From NCBI GenBank assembly GCA_945871455.1, contig CAMBXJ010000032.1, forward strand, positions 1 to 17,305: 17,305 nucleotides of DNA, in the 5' to 3' direction. This DNA is from Asaia bogorensis. GTDB lineage: Bacteria; Pseudomonadota; Alphaproteobacteria; Acetobacterales; Acetobacteraceae. Made by a program: the position numbers and the translations under genes. Below are positions 7,100 through 14,361 of the stretch, in pieces (the first letter of the stretch is position 1; each line of letters starts with the position of its first letter). Under the pieces are notes generated by a model that was not told the DNA's origin, searched no databases, and saw only the letters and a list, made by a program, of their open reading frames with translations.

Positions 7100-7317
7100 T
7101 AAATGACAGTGCCGAACCATAATTGGAACTGCTGCCAGGACCGCCCGTCCCATGCGGCCCTTACCCGATGCGGGCCGCTCGATAGTCAATGATGACGGGT
7201 ACCGGATGGCACGCCGATTCATGGCGCACATTGGTCGTCCACGATCCTTTGCGGGTCCCCAGGTCCGCACCGCCAGGACCGGGCCCGGGACCGGGATCGC
7301 TCCCGCTTCCCACCCAC

Positions 7318-7334
7318 CCGGCAATTCCTGCCGG
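7318..7334. promoter_or_regulatory. Candidate activator (FlbD/ftr-like) palindrome upstream of flgE
   Basis: ccggca-attcc-tgccgg is a perfect 6-bp-arm palindrome centred about 120 bp before the predicted flgE start site. Enhancers for sigma-54 activators usually lie at such distances. Caulobacter FlbD sites, as I recall them, are also ccggca/tgccg-type dyads. The assignment is an inference; a related cggca-gcc-tgccg occurs at 12612-12624. Confidence 0.45.
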
Positions 7335-7421
7335 TCCCATTCTGCCGCCTGCCCCTGCCGACACCCTAGTGAACCGCTGAAAACGCGCCGAAATCCGCCC
7401 GGCCCCGCCGCCTGTCCCCTC

Positions 7422-7437
7422 TGGCACGCTTCCTGCG
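7422..7437 (+). promoter_or_regulatory. Sigma-54 (-24/-12) promoter of flgE
   Basis: TGGCACG-CTTC-CTGCG matches the sigma-54 consensus closely: the -24 block is perfect, and GG and GC are 10 bases apart (7423-7424 and 7435-7436). Transcription would start near 7448, giving a ~58-nt leader to flgE. With the fliK promoter, this places both hook operons under the same sigma factor in divergent orientation. Confidence 0.78.
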
Positions 7438-7505
7438 CTCCCATCCACGGGCACATGACCGAGCCGGCGGACAGCCCGCCGCGACGCCGAAGGGGATCAC
7501 CGACC

Positions 7506-8825
7506 ATGTCATTGTTTGGAGCCATGAACACCGCGATCAGCGGCCTCGGGGCGCAGTCGCAGGCTTTCGGCAATATCAGCGACAATGTCGCCAACAGCCA
7601 GACCGCCGGGTTCAAGCGGGTGGACACGACGTTCATGTCGCTGCTGACCACCAGCACGCTGCGCGCCAACGAACCAGGAGCCGTGGTGGCGAGGCCGGAT
7701 TACGTGAACACCGTGCAGGGGACGATCACCCAGTCGGACAATCCGCTGGGTCTGGCGGTCGCCGGCCAGGGCTTTTTCGCCGTTTCGCAGCAGACCGGCG
7801 CGATCAACAACGTTCCAACCTTCAATCCCCAGCAATTCTATACCCGCGCCGGCGACTTCCAGCTCAACAAGACCGGTTTCCTGGTGAACAGCGCCGGTCT
7901 CTATCTGAACGGCTGGGCCGTCGATCCCGCGACCAACGACGCCAACCAGAACACGCTGGAGCCGATCCAGGTTGCCGACACCGTGTTCAACCCGGTACCG
8001 AGCAGCGAGGTCGTGCTATCGGCGAACCTGCCCGCCACGCCCGCGACGGACACCGCGACGGCGGAATTCCCCATCGTCTCGAACATCGATGTCTATGATT
8101 CGTTGGGCACGGTCCATTCCGTTGCCCTGTCGTGGGTGAAGACCGCCGAAAGTACATGGTCGGTGTCGATCAGCGCGGCCGATGCGGCGACCACCGATCT
8201 CGGTTCCGCCACAGTTACGTTCGGATCGGCCAGCGGCAACGACGTGCCGGAGGGCACAATTGGGGCCATCACCGACGCCGCCGGCACGATCACGACGGGT
8301 GGTTTCGCCGCCGACGAAGCCGCGATGATCACATTCGTCGCCCAGTTCGGGTCGGAGACCCAGACGATCTCGTTGAATGTGGGGATTTACGGACAGACCG
8401 GGGGCGTCACCCAATATGCCGGTACCGCTTACAATCTGCGGGGCCTGACCCAGAACGGCGTGCCACCCGGCAGTTTCTCGGGCGTCACGACCCAGGCCAA
8501 CGGCAATATCGTGGTGAACTACGACAACGGTCAGGCCCGGATCATCGCCCAGGTCCCCCTGGTCACGTTCAACAACGCCGATGCCCTGCAACGCCAGAAC
8601 GGCCAGGCCTTCACCGCGACGCTCGACTCCGGCACGCCGCTGGCCAACCCCGCCGGCACCAATGGCGCGGGCGGGCTGGTGACCAGTGCGGTGGAGGGGT
8701 CCAACGTCGACATCGCGGCGGAGTTCTCGAAACTGATCGTCGCCCAGCGCGCCTATTCCGCCAATACCAAGGTCGTGACCACCGCCGATGATCTGCTTCA
8801 GCAGACCATCGACATGAAGCGCTAG
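7506..8825 (+). CDS. flgE: Flagellar hook protein FlgE
   Basis: FlgE polymerises into the hook, the universal joint outside the cell. The 439-residue product begins MSLFGAMNTAISGLGAQSQA, followed by NVANSQTAGFKR (residues 27-38), the rod/hook N-terminal signature. It ends with VDIAAEFSKLIVAQRAYSAN and TADDLLQQTIDMKR, the matching C-terminal helix. The variable middle carries QGFFAVSQQ and ARAGDFQLNKTGFLV-type motifs seen in hook proteins (here YTRAGDFQLNKTGFLV). The ATG at 7506 was chosen because it gives the conserved N-terminus and has AAGGGGAT about 10 nt upstream. The length is normal. It is the first gene after the promoter at 7422-7437 and is followed by flgK after 27 nt. Confidence 0.95.
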   Translation: MSLFGAMNTAISGLGAQSQAFGNISDNVANSQTAGFKRVDTTFMSLLTTSTLRANEPGAVVARPDYVNTVQGTITQSDNPLGLAVAGQGFFAVSQQTGAINNVPTFNPQQFYTRAGDFQLNKTGFLVNSAGLYLNGWAVDPATNDANQNTLEPIQVADTVFNPVPSSEVVLSANLPATPATDTATAEFPIVSNIDVYDSLGTVHSVALSWVKTAESTWSVSISAADAATTDLGSATVTFGSASGNDVPEGTIGAITDAAGTITTGGFAADEAAMITFVAQFGSETQTISLNVGIYGQTGGVTQYAGTAYNLRGLTQNGVPPGSFSGVTTQANGNIVVNYDNGQARIIAQVPLVTFNNADALQRQNGQAFTATLDSGTPLANPAGTNGAGGLVTSAVEGSNVDIAAEFSKLIVAQRAYSANTKVVTTADDLLQQTIDMKR

Positions 8826-8852
8826 GCGGACCCGGCACGTGGACCTTGATCC

Positions 8853-10379
8853 ATGAGCCTCGACAACGCATTGCGCGTGGCGACCGGCGGCCTGGCGAAT
8901 ATCAACCGCCAGATGGCCCTGGTGTCGCAGAACGTCGCGAATGCCAGCACGCCGGATTATGCCGCCGAAATCGGCACCCAGCACAGCCTGACCGGCGAGG
9001 CCATGGGCCTCGGCGTGGTGACCGGCGCAACCAAACGCGCCATCGATACCGCATTACAGGCCGAGGTGTTTCGTCTCGGAGCCGCGGTCTCCGGCCTTGG
9101 CACGACCGCCACCGCGCTCGCCTCGATCGACGCGGCCCTTGGAACGCCCGGGGCGGGCGACGACCTGCCCAGTATGCTGGGCGACTTGAAAGACCAGTTT
9201 TCGGCGCTGCTGACCAGTCCGGAGAACCAGACCCAGCAGACCCGCGTGGTCGCGACGGCCAAGCAACTGACGCAGGGTATCAACACGCTCAGTTTGGCAT
9301 ATGCAAGCCAGCGGCAGGCCGCGCATGAGGATATCATCGGAGCAATCGACCGGCTGAACCAGGACCTGGATTCAATCGGCAAACTCAGCAACCAGATCGT
9401 CACCTTCAAGGCGGGCGGACGCAGCACGGCGGACCTGGAGAACCAGCGCGACGCGGCGTTGCACCGGGTCAGCGACCTGGTCGACGTCAAGGCGCTGGTG
9501 CAAACCAGCGGCGACATGCTGGTGGTCACCTCCGCCGGTCTTGCATTGCCGACCCGTCGGGGGGCCGATGCGATCAGCCTGGCCGACGCCAACCTGCAAC
9601 CCGGCGCCTATTATCCTGGCGGCGGTGTGCCAGCCATCCTGATCGGTGGGCAGGATGTCACACGGCAGATGGGCGGCGGGCGGATCGGCGCGGACCTGGC
9701 CTTGCGCGACCGCACCCTGCCATTGTTCCAGGCCGAGTTGGACGAGTTCGCACATACATTGGCGAGCCGCTTCAGCGCCCAGGGTCTGACGCTGTTCACC
9801 GACCCGAACGGTGACATTCCAGCCAATACCGGCGCCAGCCCTCAATTGGGCTATGTGGGTTTCGCCAGCACCATCCAGGTGAACCCCACGGTGGTCGCCA
9901 CCCCGTCGCTGATCCGCGACGGCACGGACATCGTGACCGACGACCCCGGTGCGGCGAGCGCCTTCACGCCGAACCCGTCGGGCGGTCCGAGCGGGTTCAC
10001 GACACTGATCGGCCGGGTCCTCGATTTTGCGTTCGGCGCCGAATCCCGCACCGGCGTCGGCCAGCCCGATCCGGCGACAAGCGACCTGGGGCCGGCGGGC
10101 AATCTTTCCGCCCCCTATGCGCCCCCGGCAACCCTGGCCGATCTGGCCACCGCGCTGGTCTCCGCGCAGGCGCAGGAAAGCGGCGCCACAACCAGCAGCC
10201 TGGAAACCGAACAGGTGCTGCGGGACAGCCTGGCCAGGCGCCTGTCGGCCGGCAGCGGCGTCGATCTGGATACCGAGATGGCGCGGATGCTCTCGCTGCA
10301 GACCGCCTACAGCGCCAATGCCCGGGTCATGACCGTGATCCAGGCGCTGTTCAACGAAATCATGAACACGGTCCGGTGA
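8853..10379 (+). CDS. flgK: Flagellar hook-associated protein 1, FlgK
   Basis: FlgK forms the first ring of the hook-filament junction. The 508-residue product has the family's two ends. The N-terminus ALRVATGGLANINRQMALVS then VSQNVANASTPDY (residues 24-36) matches the hook-associated N-terminal helix. The C-terminus EMARMLSLQTAYSANARVMT then VIQALFNEIMNTVR forms the partner helix. A central region with DRLNQDLDSIGKLSNQIV and LENQRDAALHRVSDLVDV (around residues 165-215) is typical FlgK. The length is within the usual range. The start has only a weak ribosome-binding site. flgL follows after 10 nt, so flgE, flgK and flgL look like one transcription unit. Confidence 0.92.
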   Translation: MSLDNALRVATGGLANINRQMALVSQNVANASTPDYAAEIGTQHSLTGEAMGLGVVTGATKRAIDTALQAEVFRLGAAVSGLGTTATALASIDAALGTPGAGDDLPSMLGDLKDQFSALLTSPENQTQQTRVVATAKQLTQGINTLSLAYASQRQAAHEDIIGAIDRLNQDLDSIGKLSNQIVTFKAGGRSTADLENQRDAALHRVSDLVDVKALVQTSGDMLVVTSAGLALPTRRGADAISLADANLQPGAYYPGGGVPAILIGGQDVTRQMGGGRIGADLALRDRTLPLFQAELDEFAHTLASRFSAQGLTLFTDPNGDIPANTGASPQLGYVGFASTIQVNPTVVATPSLIRDGTDIVTDDPGAASAFTPNPSGGPSGFTTLIGRVLDFAFGAESRTGVGQPDPATSDLGPAGNLSAPYAPPATLADLATALVSAQAQESGATTSSLETEQVLRDSLARRLSAGSGVDLDTEMARMLSLQTAYSANARVMTVIQALFNEIMNTVR

Positions 10380-10389
10380 GGCTCCCAGC

Positions 10390-11481
10390 ATGAGCATGAT
10401 CGACGCGGCCCATTCCTCCTCCAGCTTCGGTTCTCTCGGGCGGCTGATCGCCGACAGCGCCACGACCCAGCGTCAGGTGGACCGGTTGACCGACCAGGCC
10501 AGCACCGGACGGATCGCGGACACCTATGCGGGGTTGGGCGCCGGCGCCGGATCGTCGTTGAACCTGCGCCCGCAGATCAACGCCCTGCACGCCTGGCAGG
10601 CCAATATCGACGCGACCGCCACCCGCATGAAGGTCGCGGATACCGCGATGGGCGCGATCCAGGACATTGCCAAGACCCTGCTTGCGAACCTGAACAACCT
10701 GAACGGATTGAGCGCCATTTCCGTCGACGCGGTGGCCGCCAACGCCCGTTCGGCGCTGACCGATGTCGCCAACCTGCTGAACACCCAGGCCGCCGGCAAC
10801 TATGTCTTCGCCGGTCAGGACACCGCCAACCCGCCGGTGCCGAACGCCAACAACATCACGTCATCGGGTTTTTACACCGGCATCGCAACCGCGGTGGCCG
10901 GCCTGGCCTCGAATGGCGCCACCGCCACCGCCGCCGCGACCCTGACGATCGCCAGCTCGAACGCGACCGGGGACTCGCCATTTTCCACCTACCTGTCCCG
11001 TAGCGTGACGAGTATCAATACACCTGTCGTACAAACCGGACCGAACCAGACGACCTCCATCGGCATGCTGGCCAGCGGCAATGTCGCGGTCCCATCGTTG
11101 GGAGCCTCCACCACGGGTTCCTATATGAGAGACCTGATGCGGGCCTTGGCGACGATCGGCTCGCTCAGCAGTTCCCAGATGAACGATCCGGATTTCAACG
11201 AGTTGGTGCAGAACACACGCACCAGCGTGACCGGCGCCATCAGTGCGATGGCAAACGATGTGGGTGTCATGGGCGACCGTCTGGCCGCCCTGCAAGTCAC
11301 CCAAGTCCAACTCGGACAGACCGAGATCGCGCTCTCCACCCAGCTTGATACGGCGGAGAACGTCGATATGGCGGCCACCTTGTCGAACCTGTCACTGGTA
11401 AGAACACAGTTGCAGGCATCCTACCAATTGATCGTCGGTGTGAATGCACTGACGCTCACAAAATATTTGGGTTCGGGATGA
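10390..11481 (+). CDS. flgL: Flagellar hook-associated protein 3, FlgL (flagellin-like)
   Basis: FlgL is the second junction protein between hook and filament and shares the flagellin fold. The 363-residue product has a flagellin-like N-terminal coiled region (LTDQASTGRIADTYAGLG, then LNLRPQINALHAWQANIDAT) and NTQAAGNYVFAGQDTANPPV. The latter is a hallmark of FlgL, whose members usually have YLFAG at this point. The C-terminus carries DMAATLSNLSLVRTQLQASY. The start ATG at 10390 has GTGAGG just upstream, overlapping the flgK stop. It is distinguished from flagellin by the FAGQDT motif and by its place directly after flgK. Confidence 0.9.
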   Translation: MSMIDAAHSSSSFGSLGRLIADSATTQRQVDRLTDQASTGRIADTYAGLGAGAGSSLNLRPQINALHAWQANIDATATRMKVADTAMGAIQDIAKTLLANLNNLNGLSAISVDAVAANARSALTDVANLLNTQAAGNYVFAGQDTANPPVPNANNITSSGFYTGIATAVAGLASNGATATAAATLTIASSNATGDSPFSTYLSRSVTSINTPVVQTGPNQTTSIGMLASGNVAVPSLGASTTGSYMRDLMRALATIGSLSSSQMNDPDFNELVQNTRTSVTGAISAMANDVGVMGDRLAALQVTQVQLGQTEIALSTQLDTAENVDMAATLSNLSLVRTQLQASYQLIVGVNALTLTKYLGSG

Positions 11482-11510
11482 ATAAGTTGGCTGCGTTTAA
11501 TCTCGCGTTA

Positions 11511-11554
11511 ACCCTGTTGGTCCAGGGTAATCGTCGAGCCCGCAAAAAAGCGGG
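11511..11554 (+). promoter_or_regulatory. Two hairpins in the flagellin leader region
   Basis: Between flgL and flagellin are accctg-N6-cagggt (11511-11528) and cccgc-aaaaaa-gcggg (11539-11554), the second ending 36 nt before the flagellin ATG. Neither is followed by a T-run, so simple termination is unlikely. In Caulobacter, FlbT acts on the 5' leader of flagellin mRNA, and flbT is present downstream here. These structures are therefore candidate regulatory targets, by inference. I could not find a convincing sigma-54 or sigma-28 promoter in this gap. Confidence 0.45.
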
Positions 11555-11590
11555 GGCATGAGCAACCATGGGCAGCAAGGGTAAGATACC

Positions 11591-12442
11591 ATGCCTCTGA
11601 ATTCAGTGAACACCAACACGGGAGCGATGATTGCGCTTCAGTCGTTGAACCGCACAAACGAAGATCTGGCAGTCGCGCAAAAGAGAATCTCGACCGGGTT
11701 CCGGGTCGCGGATTCGACCGATGACGGTGCCGCCTACGCGGTGGCGCAGTCGGTCAGGTCCACTGTCGGCGCGCTCACCAGCGCCAACCAGCAGCTTGGC
11801 AACGTACAGGGACTGTTGTCCACGACCCAGTCGGGTCTGAACAACGTCTCCAACACCATGGCCAGCATGCGCGACGTTCTTGTCAAGCTGTCGGACGCAA
11901 ACGTCCAGGGCAACGACCGCGAGAACTACCAGGCGCAGTTCACCAGCCTCCTCGCCAACGTGCAGACGTTCGTCCAGGACGCCAGCTACAACGGCAAGAC
12001 GCTGATCGGCGATCTGACCGGCAGCAACGGCACCTTCGGGCGGATCGCCGTGGCACGAAACGAATCCGGCTCCAGCTACGGCATCGCGACATTTGGCGGG
12101 TCGGCCCTGTACGGGTCCATTGCGTTCACCACCACGCAGATGGACTCGGCCGACACGATCGCCGCCCTGATCACCGCGACCGGCACATTCATCAACCAGA
12201 TGAATGCCGTCGGGCAGGCGTTGAACACGCTTGGTTCGTCGATCAACTATGTCAGCAACCAGATCAGCTACAACAATGACAAGATCGACGCGCTGCAAAG
12301 CGGTCTTGGTTCATTGGTGGACGCCGACCTGGCCAAGGAATCGGCCCAGTTGCAGGCGCTTCAGATCCGCCAGCAGCTTGGCACCCAGGCGCTGTCGTTG
12401 GCCAACCAGGCACCGCAGACCTTGCTCAGCCTGTTCAAGTAA
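11591..12442 (+). CDS. fliC: Flagellin (filament subunit), short alphaproteobacterial type
   Basis: This protein assembles into the flagellar filament. The 283-residue product has the conserved N-terminal D0/D1 part, MPLNSVNTNTGAMIALQSLN then RISTGFRVADSTDDGAAYAV (residues 32-51), which matches the usual ISSGLRV..A.DDAA motif. The C-terminal part runs SLVDADLAKESAQLQALQIR then QQLGTQALSLANQAPQTLL and ends LFK. Only a short, Ser/Thr/Gly-rich centre (roughly residues 130-185) separates the two, so the surface D2/D3 domains are missing, as in many alphaproteobacteria. The ATG at 11591 has AAGGGTAAG upstream. It is followed by flbT and flaF, its expected regulators, and then by candidate modification genes. 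It may be named flaA or fljK in other systems. Confidence 0.95.
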   Translation: MPLNSVNTNTGAMIALQSLNRTNEDLAVAQKRISTGFRVADSTDDGAAYAVAQSVRSTVGALTSANQQLGNVQGLLSTTQSGLNNVSNTMASMRDVLVKLSDANVQGNDRENYQAQFTSLLANVQTFVQDASYNGKTLIGDLTGSNGTFGRIAVARNESGSSYGIATFGGSALYGSIAFTTTQMDSADTIAALITATGTFINQMNAVGQALNTLGSSINYVSNQISYNNDKIDALQSGLGSLVDADLAKESAQLQALQIRQQLGTQALSLANQAPQTLLSLFK

Positions 12443-12453
12443 CGCGGAAATCC

Positions 12454-12492
12454 ACCGCTCCCCAGCGCTCGCAAGCCGAGCGTGGGGGCGGT
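12454..12492 (+). terminator. Hairpin after flagellin, possible terminator or mRNA stabiliser
   Basis: An imperfect stem pairs accgctccccagcgctcg with cgagcgtgggggcggt around caagc, 11 nt after the flagellin stop. It is GC-rich but lacks a T-run, so it may terminate weakly or protect the abundant flagellin mRNA. Between here and flbT there is also a cggggc-acgc-gccccg hairpin (12583-12598). Confidence 0.5.
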
Positions 12493-12652
12493 CGGATGGT
12501 TCGAGCACGACCACGCCCGGCGGCCAAAAGGCTGCTCGGACGTGACATCCTCCAGGTGGCTGGCATTGGGTCGTCCCCTTTCCGGGGCACGCGCCCCGCA
12601 CAGGGCCGAACCGGCAGCCTGCCGATCAACGTTGGTGAACAGGAACGGGCGC

Positions 12653-13138
12653 ATGTCAAATCTGGTCTTGGAACTGCGCCAGGGAGAAGTGATGATCGTC
12701 AACGGTGCGCCGATCCGGTTTCGCACCAAATCACGGATCGAGCTGACCGCGAAGGCACGTTTCCTGTTTGGCAAACAGATCATGCCTCCGGACCAGGCCG
12801 ACAGCCCGGCGCGACGGATCTACTTCGCGCTGCAGTCCGCCTATATCGGCACCGATGACGAACGCGAGGGCGGCATGACGTCTGCCCGCGAACTGATCCT
12901 TGCCTTCAAGAATGCAACAACATCGGACCTGGCGCGGGAAATCCTGGATCGCGCGCTGGCGGCGGCGGAAGCCGACGACTGCTACCAGGCGCTGAAGCTC
13001 ACGCGTCGAATTATACTCCATGAAGACGCCGTGCTCGGCCGTGTGCATGACGCTAATCAAGTCCCCGCAAAACCCGGGAACCATCCACACCAGACAGGGG
13101 CCACCCAGAGCCATGCAGAGCATAACCCAGGCCGCTAG
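12653..13138 (+). CDS. flbT: Flagellin post-transcriptional regulator FlbT
   Basis: FlbT lowers flagellin synthesis until the hook is complete; in Caulobacter it destabilises flagellin mRNA through its 5' leader. The 161-residue product shows the family pattern: LVLELRQGEVMIVNGAPIRF (residues 4-23), then KARFLFGKQIMPPDQADSPA (35-53), RRIYFALQSAYIG (54-66) and a helical stretch to about 135. The ATG at 12653 was chosen because it gives the family N-terminus and has AGGAAC about 8 nt upstream; the frame is open earlier but encodes unrelated residues. The last ~25 residues (about 136-161) form a polar His/Asn/Pro-rich tail beyond the normal end. They overlap the start of flaF by 26 nt, which suggests translational coupling. 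Confidence 0.9.
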   Translation: MSNLVLELRQGEVMIVNGAPIRFRTKSRIELTAKARFLFGKQIMPPDQADSPARRIYFALQSAYIGTDDEREGGMTSARELILAFKNATTSDLAREILDRALAAAEADDCYQALKLTRRIILHEDAVLGRVHDANQVPAKPGNHPHQTGATQSHAEHNPGR

Positions 13139-13460
13139 GGCGTACCAGGCCGCATCCGACCGACGCTCCCAGCGGGTGCAGGAGGCCGATGTGTTTCGGC
13201 GCGCCATCGGTGCCCTGAAGGCCGCGCGAGATGCCGGACCGGTGCAACGCGTCCGCGCCCTGGCGGATAATCGACGCCTGTGGATGGCGGTCACGGACCT
13301 GATGCGCGATCCCGACAATTCGTTACCGATCACATTACGTGCCTCCATCCTGTCGGTGGGGCTGACGGTTCAGCGCGACATGGACAGCGAGCAGCCGGAT
13401 TTCGATTTTTTGATCGACATTAACGAAAACATCGCCGCGGGACTGTCCGGCCAGCCCTGA
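13113..13460 (+). CDS. flaF: Flagellar biosynthesis regulator FlaF
   Basis: FlaF is needed for flagellin translation or secretion in Caulobacter, working opposite FlbT. The 115-residue product has the family features: an N-terminal helix with ARAYQAASDRRSQRVQEADV, then VFRRAIGALKAAR, NRRLWMAVTDLMRDPDNSLP (a very typical LW..l..D..dp.N.LP block) and a closing DFLIDINENIAAGLSG. The length fits the family. The ATG at 13113 lies inside the end of flbT in another frame and starts the conserved helix. The pairing with flbT next to flagellin is standard in alphaproteobacteria. Confidence 0.9.
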   Translation: MQSITQAARAYQAASDRRSQRVQEADVFRRAIGALKAARDAGPVQRVRALADNRRLWMAVTDLMRDPDNSLPITLRASILSVGLTVQRDMDSEQPDFDFLIDINENIAAGLSGQP

Positions 13461-13489
13461 ACATCGTCCCGGTCTGAAAGATCGCCCCC

Positions 13490-14326
13490 GTGAACGTCCT
13501 GGCCAGCTACCTTCCGAACCTGTTTAGCTTCGCGCAGGGCGCCCAACCGTCCCTGACACAAACGCTGTACGGACAGGGCGGCCAGAAATCGAGCCAGTCC
13601 GTATCACAAGCGTTGCGGTCGGCGGAACTCAACAAGACACGCGACGTCAAAGTGACGGCCGCTCAGCCGGAGATCAAGCGCGCGCTCGACCGGTTCGCGG
13701 CCGCGGTCAATGGCGCCACCAGCGTCACCGCATTGCTGAAGAACCCCGCGGTGATGGAAGTGCTGCTCACCGCCAACGGTCTGGGCGATCGCATTTCCGC
13801 CACCGCCCTGGCGCGCAAGGCGTTGACCTCGGATCTGACCGATCCAAAATCGCTGGCAAACACGCTGACCGACACGCGCTGGAAAAACGTCGCCAAGACC
13901 TTCGACTTCGCCGCACAGGGTCTCACGGTCGTCCAGAAATCCGAAGTGATCACCAAACTCCAGGACGCCTACGCCGAAGTGAAATGGCGCCAGGACCTCA
14001 ACAAGAAAACCCCAGGCCTGTCGAATGCCCTGACCTTCCGCGCCGAAGCATCGAAAATCACCTCCATCTACCAGATCCTCGGTGACCCGGTGCTGCGCGA
14101 TGTGGTCACGACCGCGTTGAGCATCCCCAAGCAATTCGCCTTTCAGACGCTGAATGCCCAGGAAAAGGCGATCAGCACGCGGCTGGACATCGCCAAGCTG
14201 ACCGACCCGAAATTCGTCGAGAAATTCGTGCAGCGTTACCTGCTCAACACCGCCAGCACCGCCACGACCAGCAGACCAGATGACCTGACGACCCTCGCCA
14301 ACAAGGCAAGCGGACTGGTGATCTAA
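13490..14326 (+). CDS. DUF1217 domain protein, flagellar-cluster associated
   Basis: The 278-residue protein is mostly helical, has no signal peptide or membrane segment, and repeats the pattern LTSDLTDPKSLANTLTDTRW, then YAEVKWRQDLNKKTPGLSNA and KLTDPKFVEKFVQRYL. The DP..F/L.N...D.R...A..F pattern and its place in a flagellar locus match DUF1217 proteins, which are frequent near flagellar genes in alphaproteobacteria. Its biochemical role is not known to me; a chaperone, export or assembly role is possible but unproven. The start is GTG at 13490, the only start giving the full domain, with a weak ribosome-binding site. It lies 29 nt after flaF and 35 nt before the methyltransferase gene, so it is likely co-transcribed. 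Confidence 0.75.
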   Translation: MNVLASYLPNLFSFAQGAQPSLTQTLYGQGGQKSSQSVSQALRSAELNKTRDVKVTAAQPEIKRALDRFAAAVNGATSVTALLKNPAVMEVLLTANGLGDRISATALARKALTSDLTDPKSLANTLTDTRWKNVAKTFDFAAQGLTVVQKSEVITKLQDAYAEVKWRQDLNKKTPGLSNALTFRAEASKITSIYQILGDPVLRDVVTTALSIPKQFAFQTLNAQEKAISTRLDIAKLTDPKFVEKFVQRYLLNTASTATTSRPDDLTTLANKASGLVI

Positions 14327-14361
14327 CCAGCCGTCGCTACCGGCTCAGGAGGAGCCACGCC

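Larger units (their letters stand above)
7100..7505. other. Upstream region of flgE
   Basis: No gene is recognised here. The region contains a gcggccc-N11-gggccgc inverted repeat (7154-7178), a run of ccggg units (about 7270-7296), an enhancer-like palindrome (7318-7334), the sigma-54-type promoter (7422-7437) and the flgE leader with its ribosome-binding site. The flgE frame is open back to 7152, but the added residues do not look like a FlgE N-terminus. Confidence 0.6.

Noticed and set aside
7206..7222. Second sigma-54-like site, TGGCACG followed by TTCAT
   Set aside because: The -24 block is good, but the essential -12 GC is absent (CA instead).
7152..7505. N-terminal extension of flgE
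   Set aside because: The FlgE signature begins at 7506. The upstream residues are Pro/Arg-rich, and most of the extension lies upstream of the predicted promoter at 7422-7437.
8016..8984. Minus-strand open frame of 322 codons across flgE/flgK
   Set aside because: Antisense shadow; FlgE and FlgK are unambiguous on the plus strand.
11470..11505. Possible sigma-28 or sigma-54 promoter of flagellin
   Set aside because: ttggctgcgtttaatc lacks GC at the -12 position, and no TAAA-N15-GCCGATAA-like pair could be aligned.
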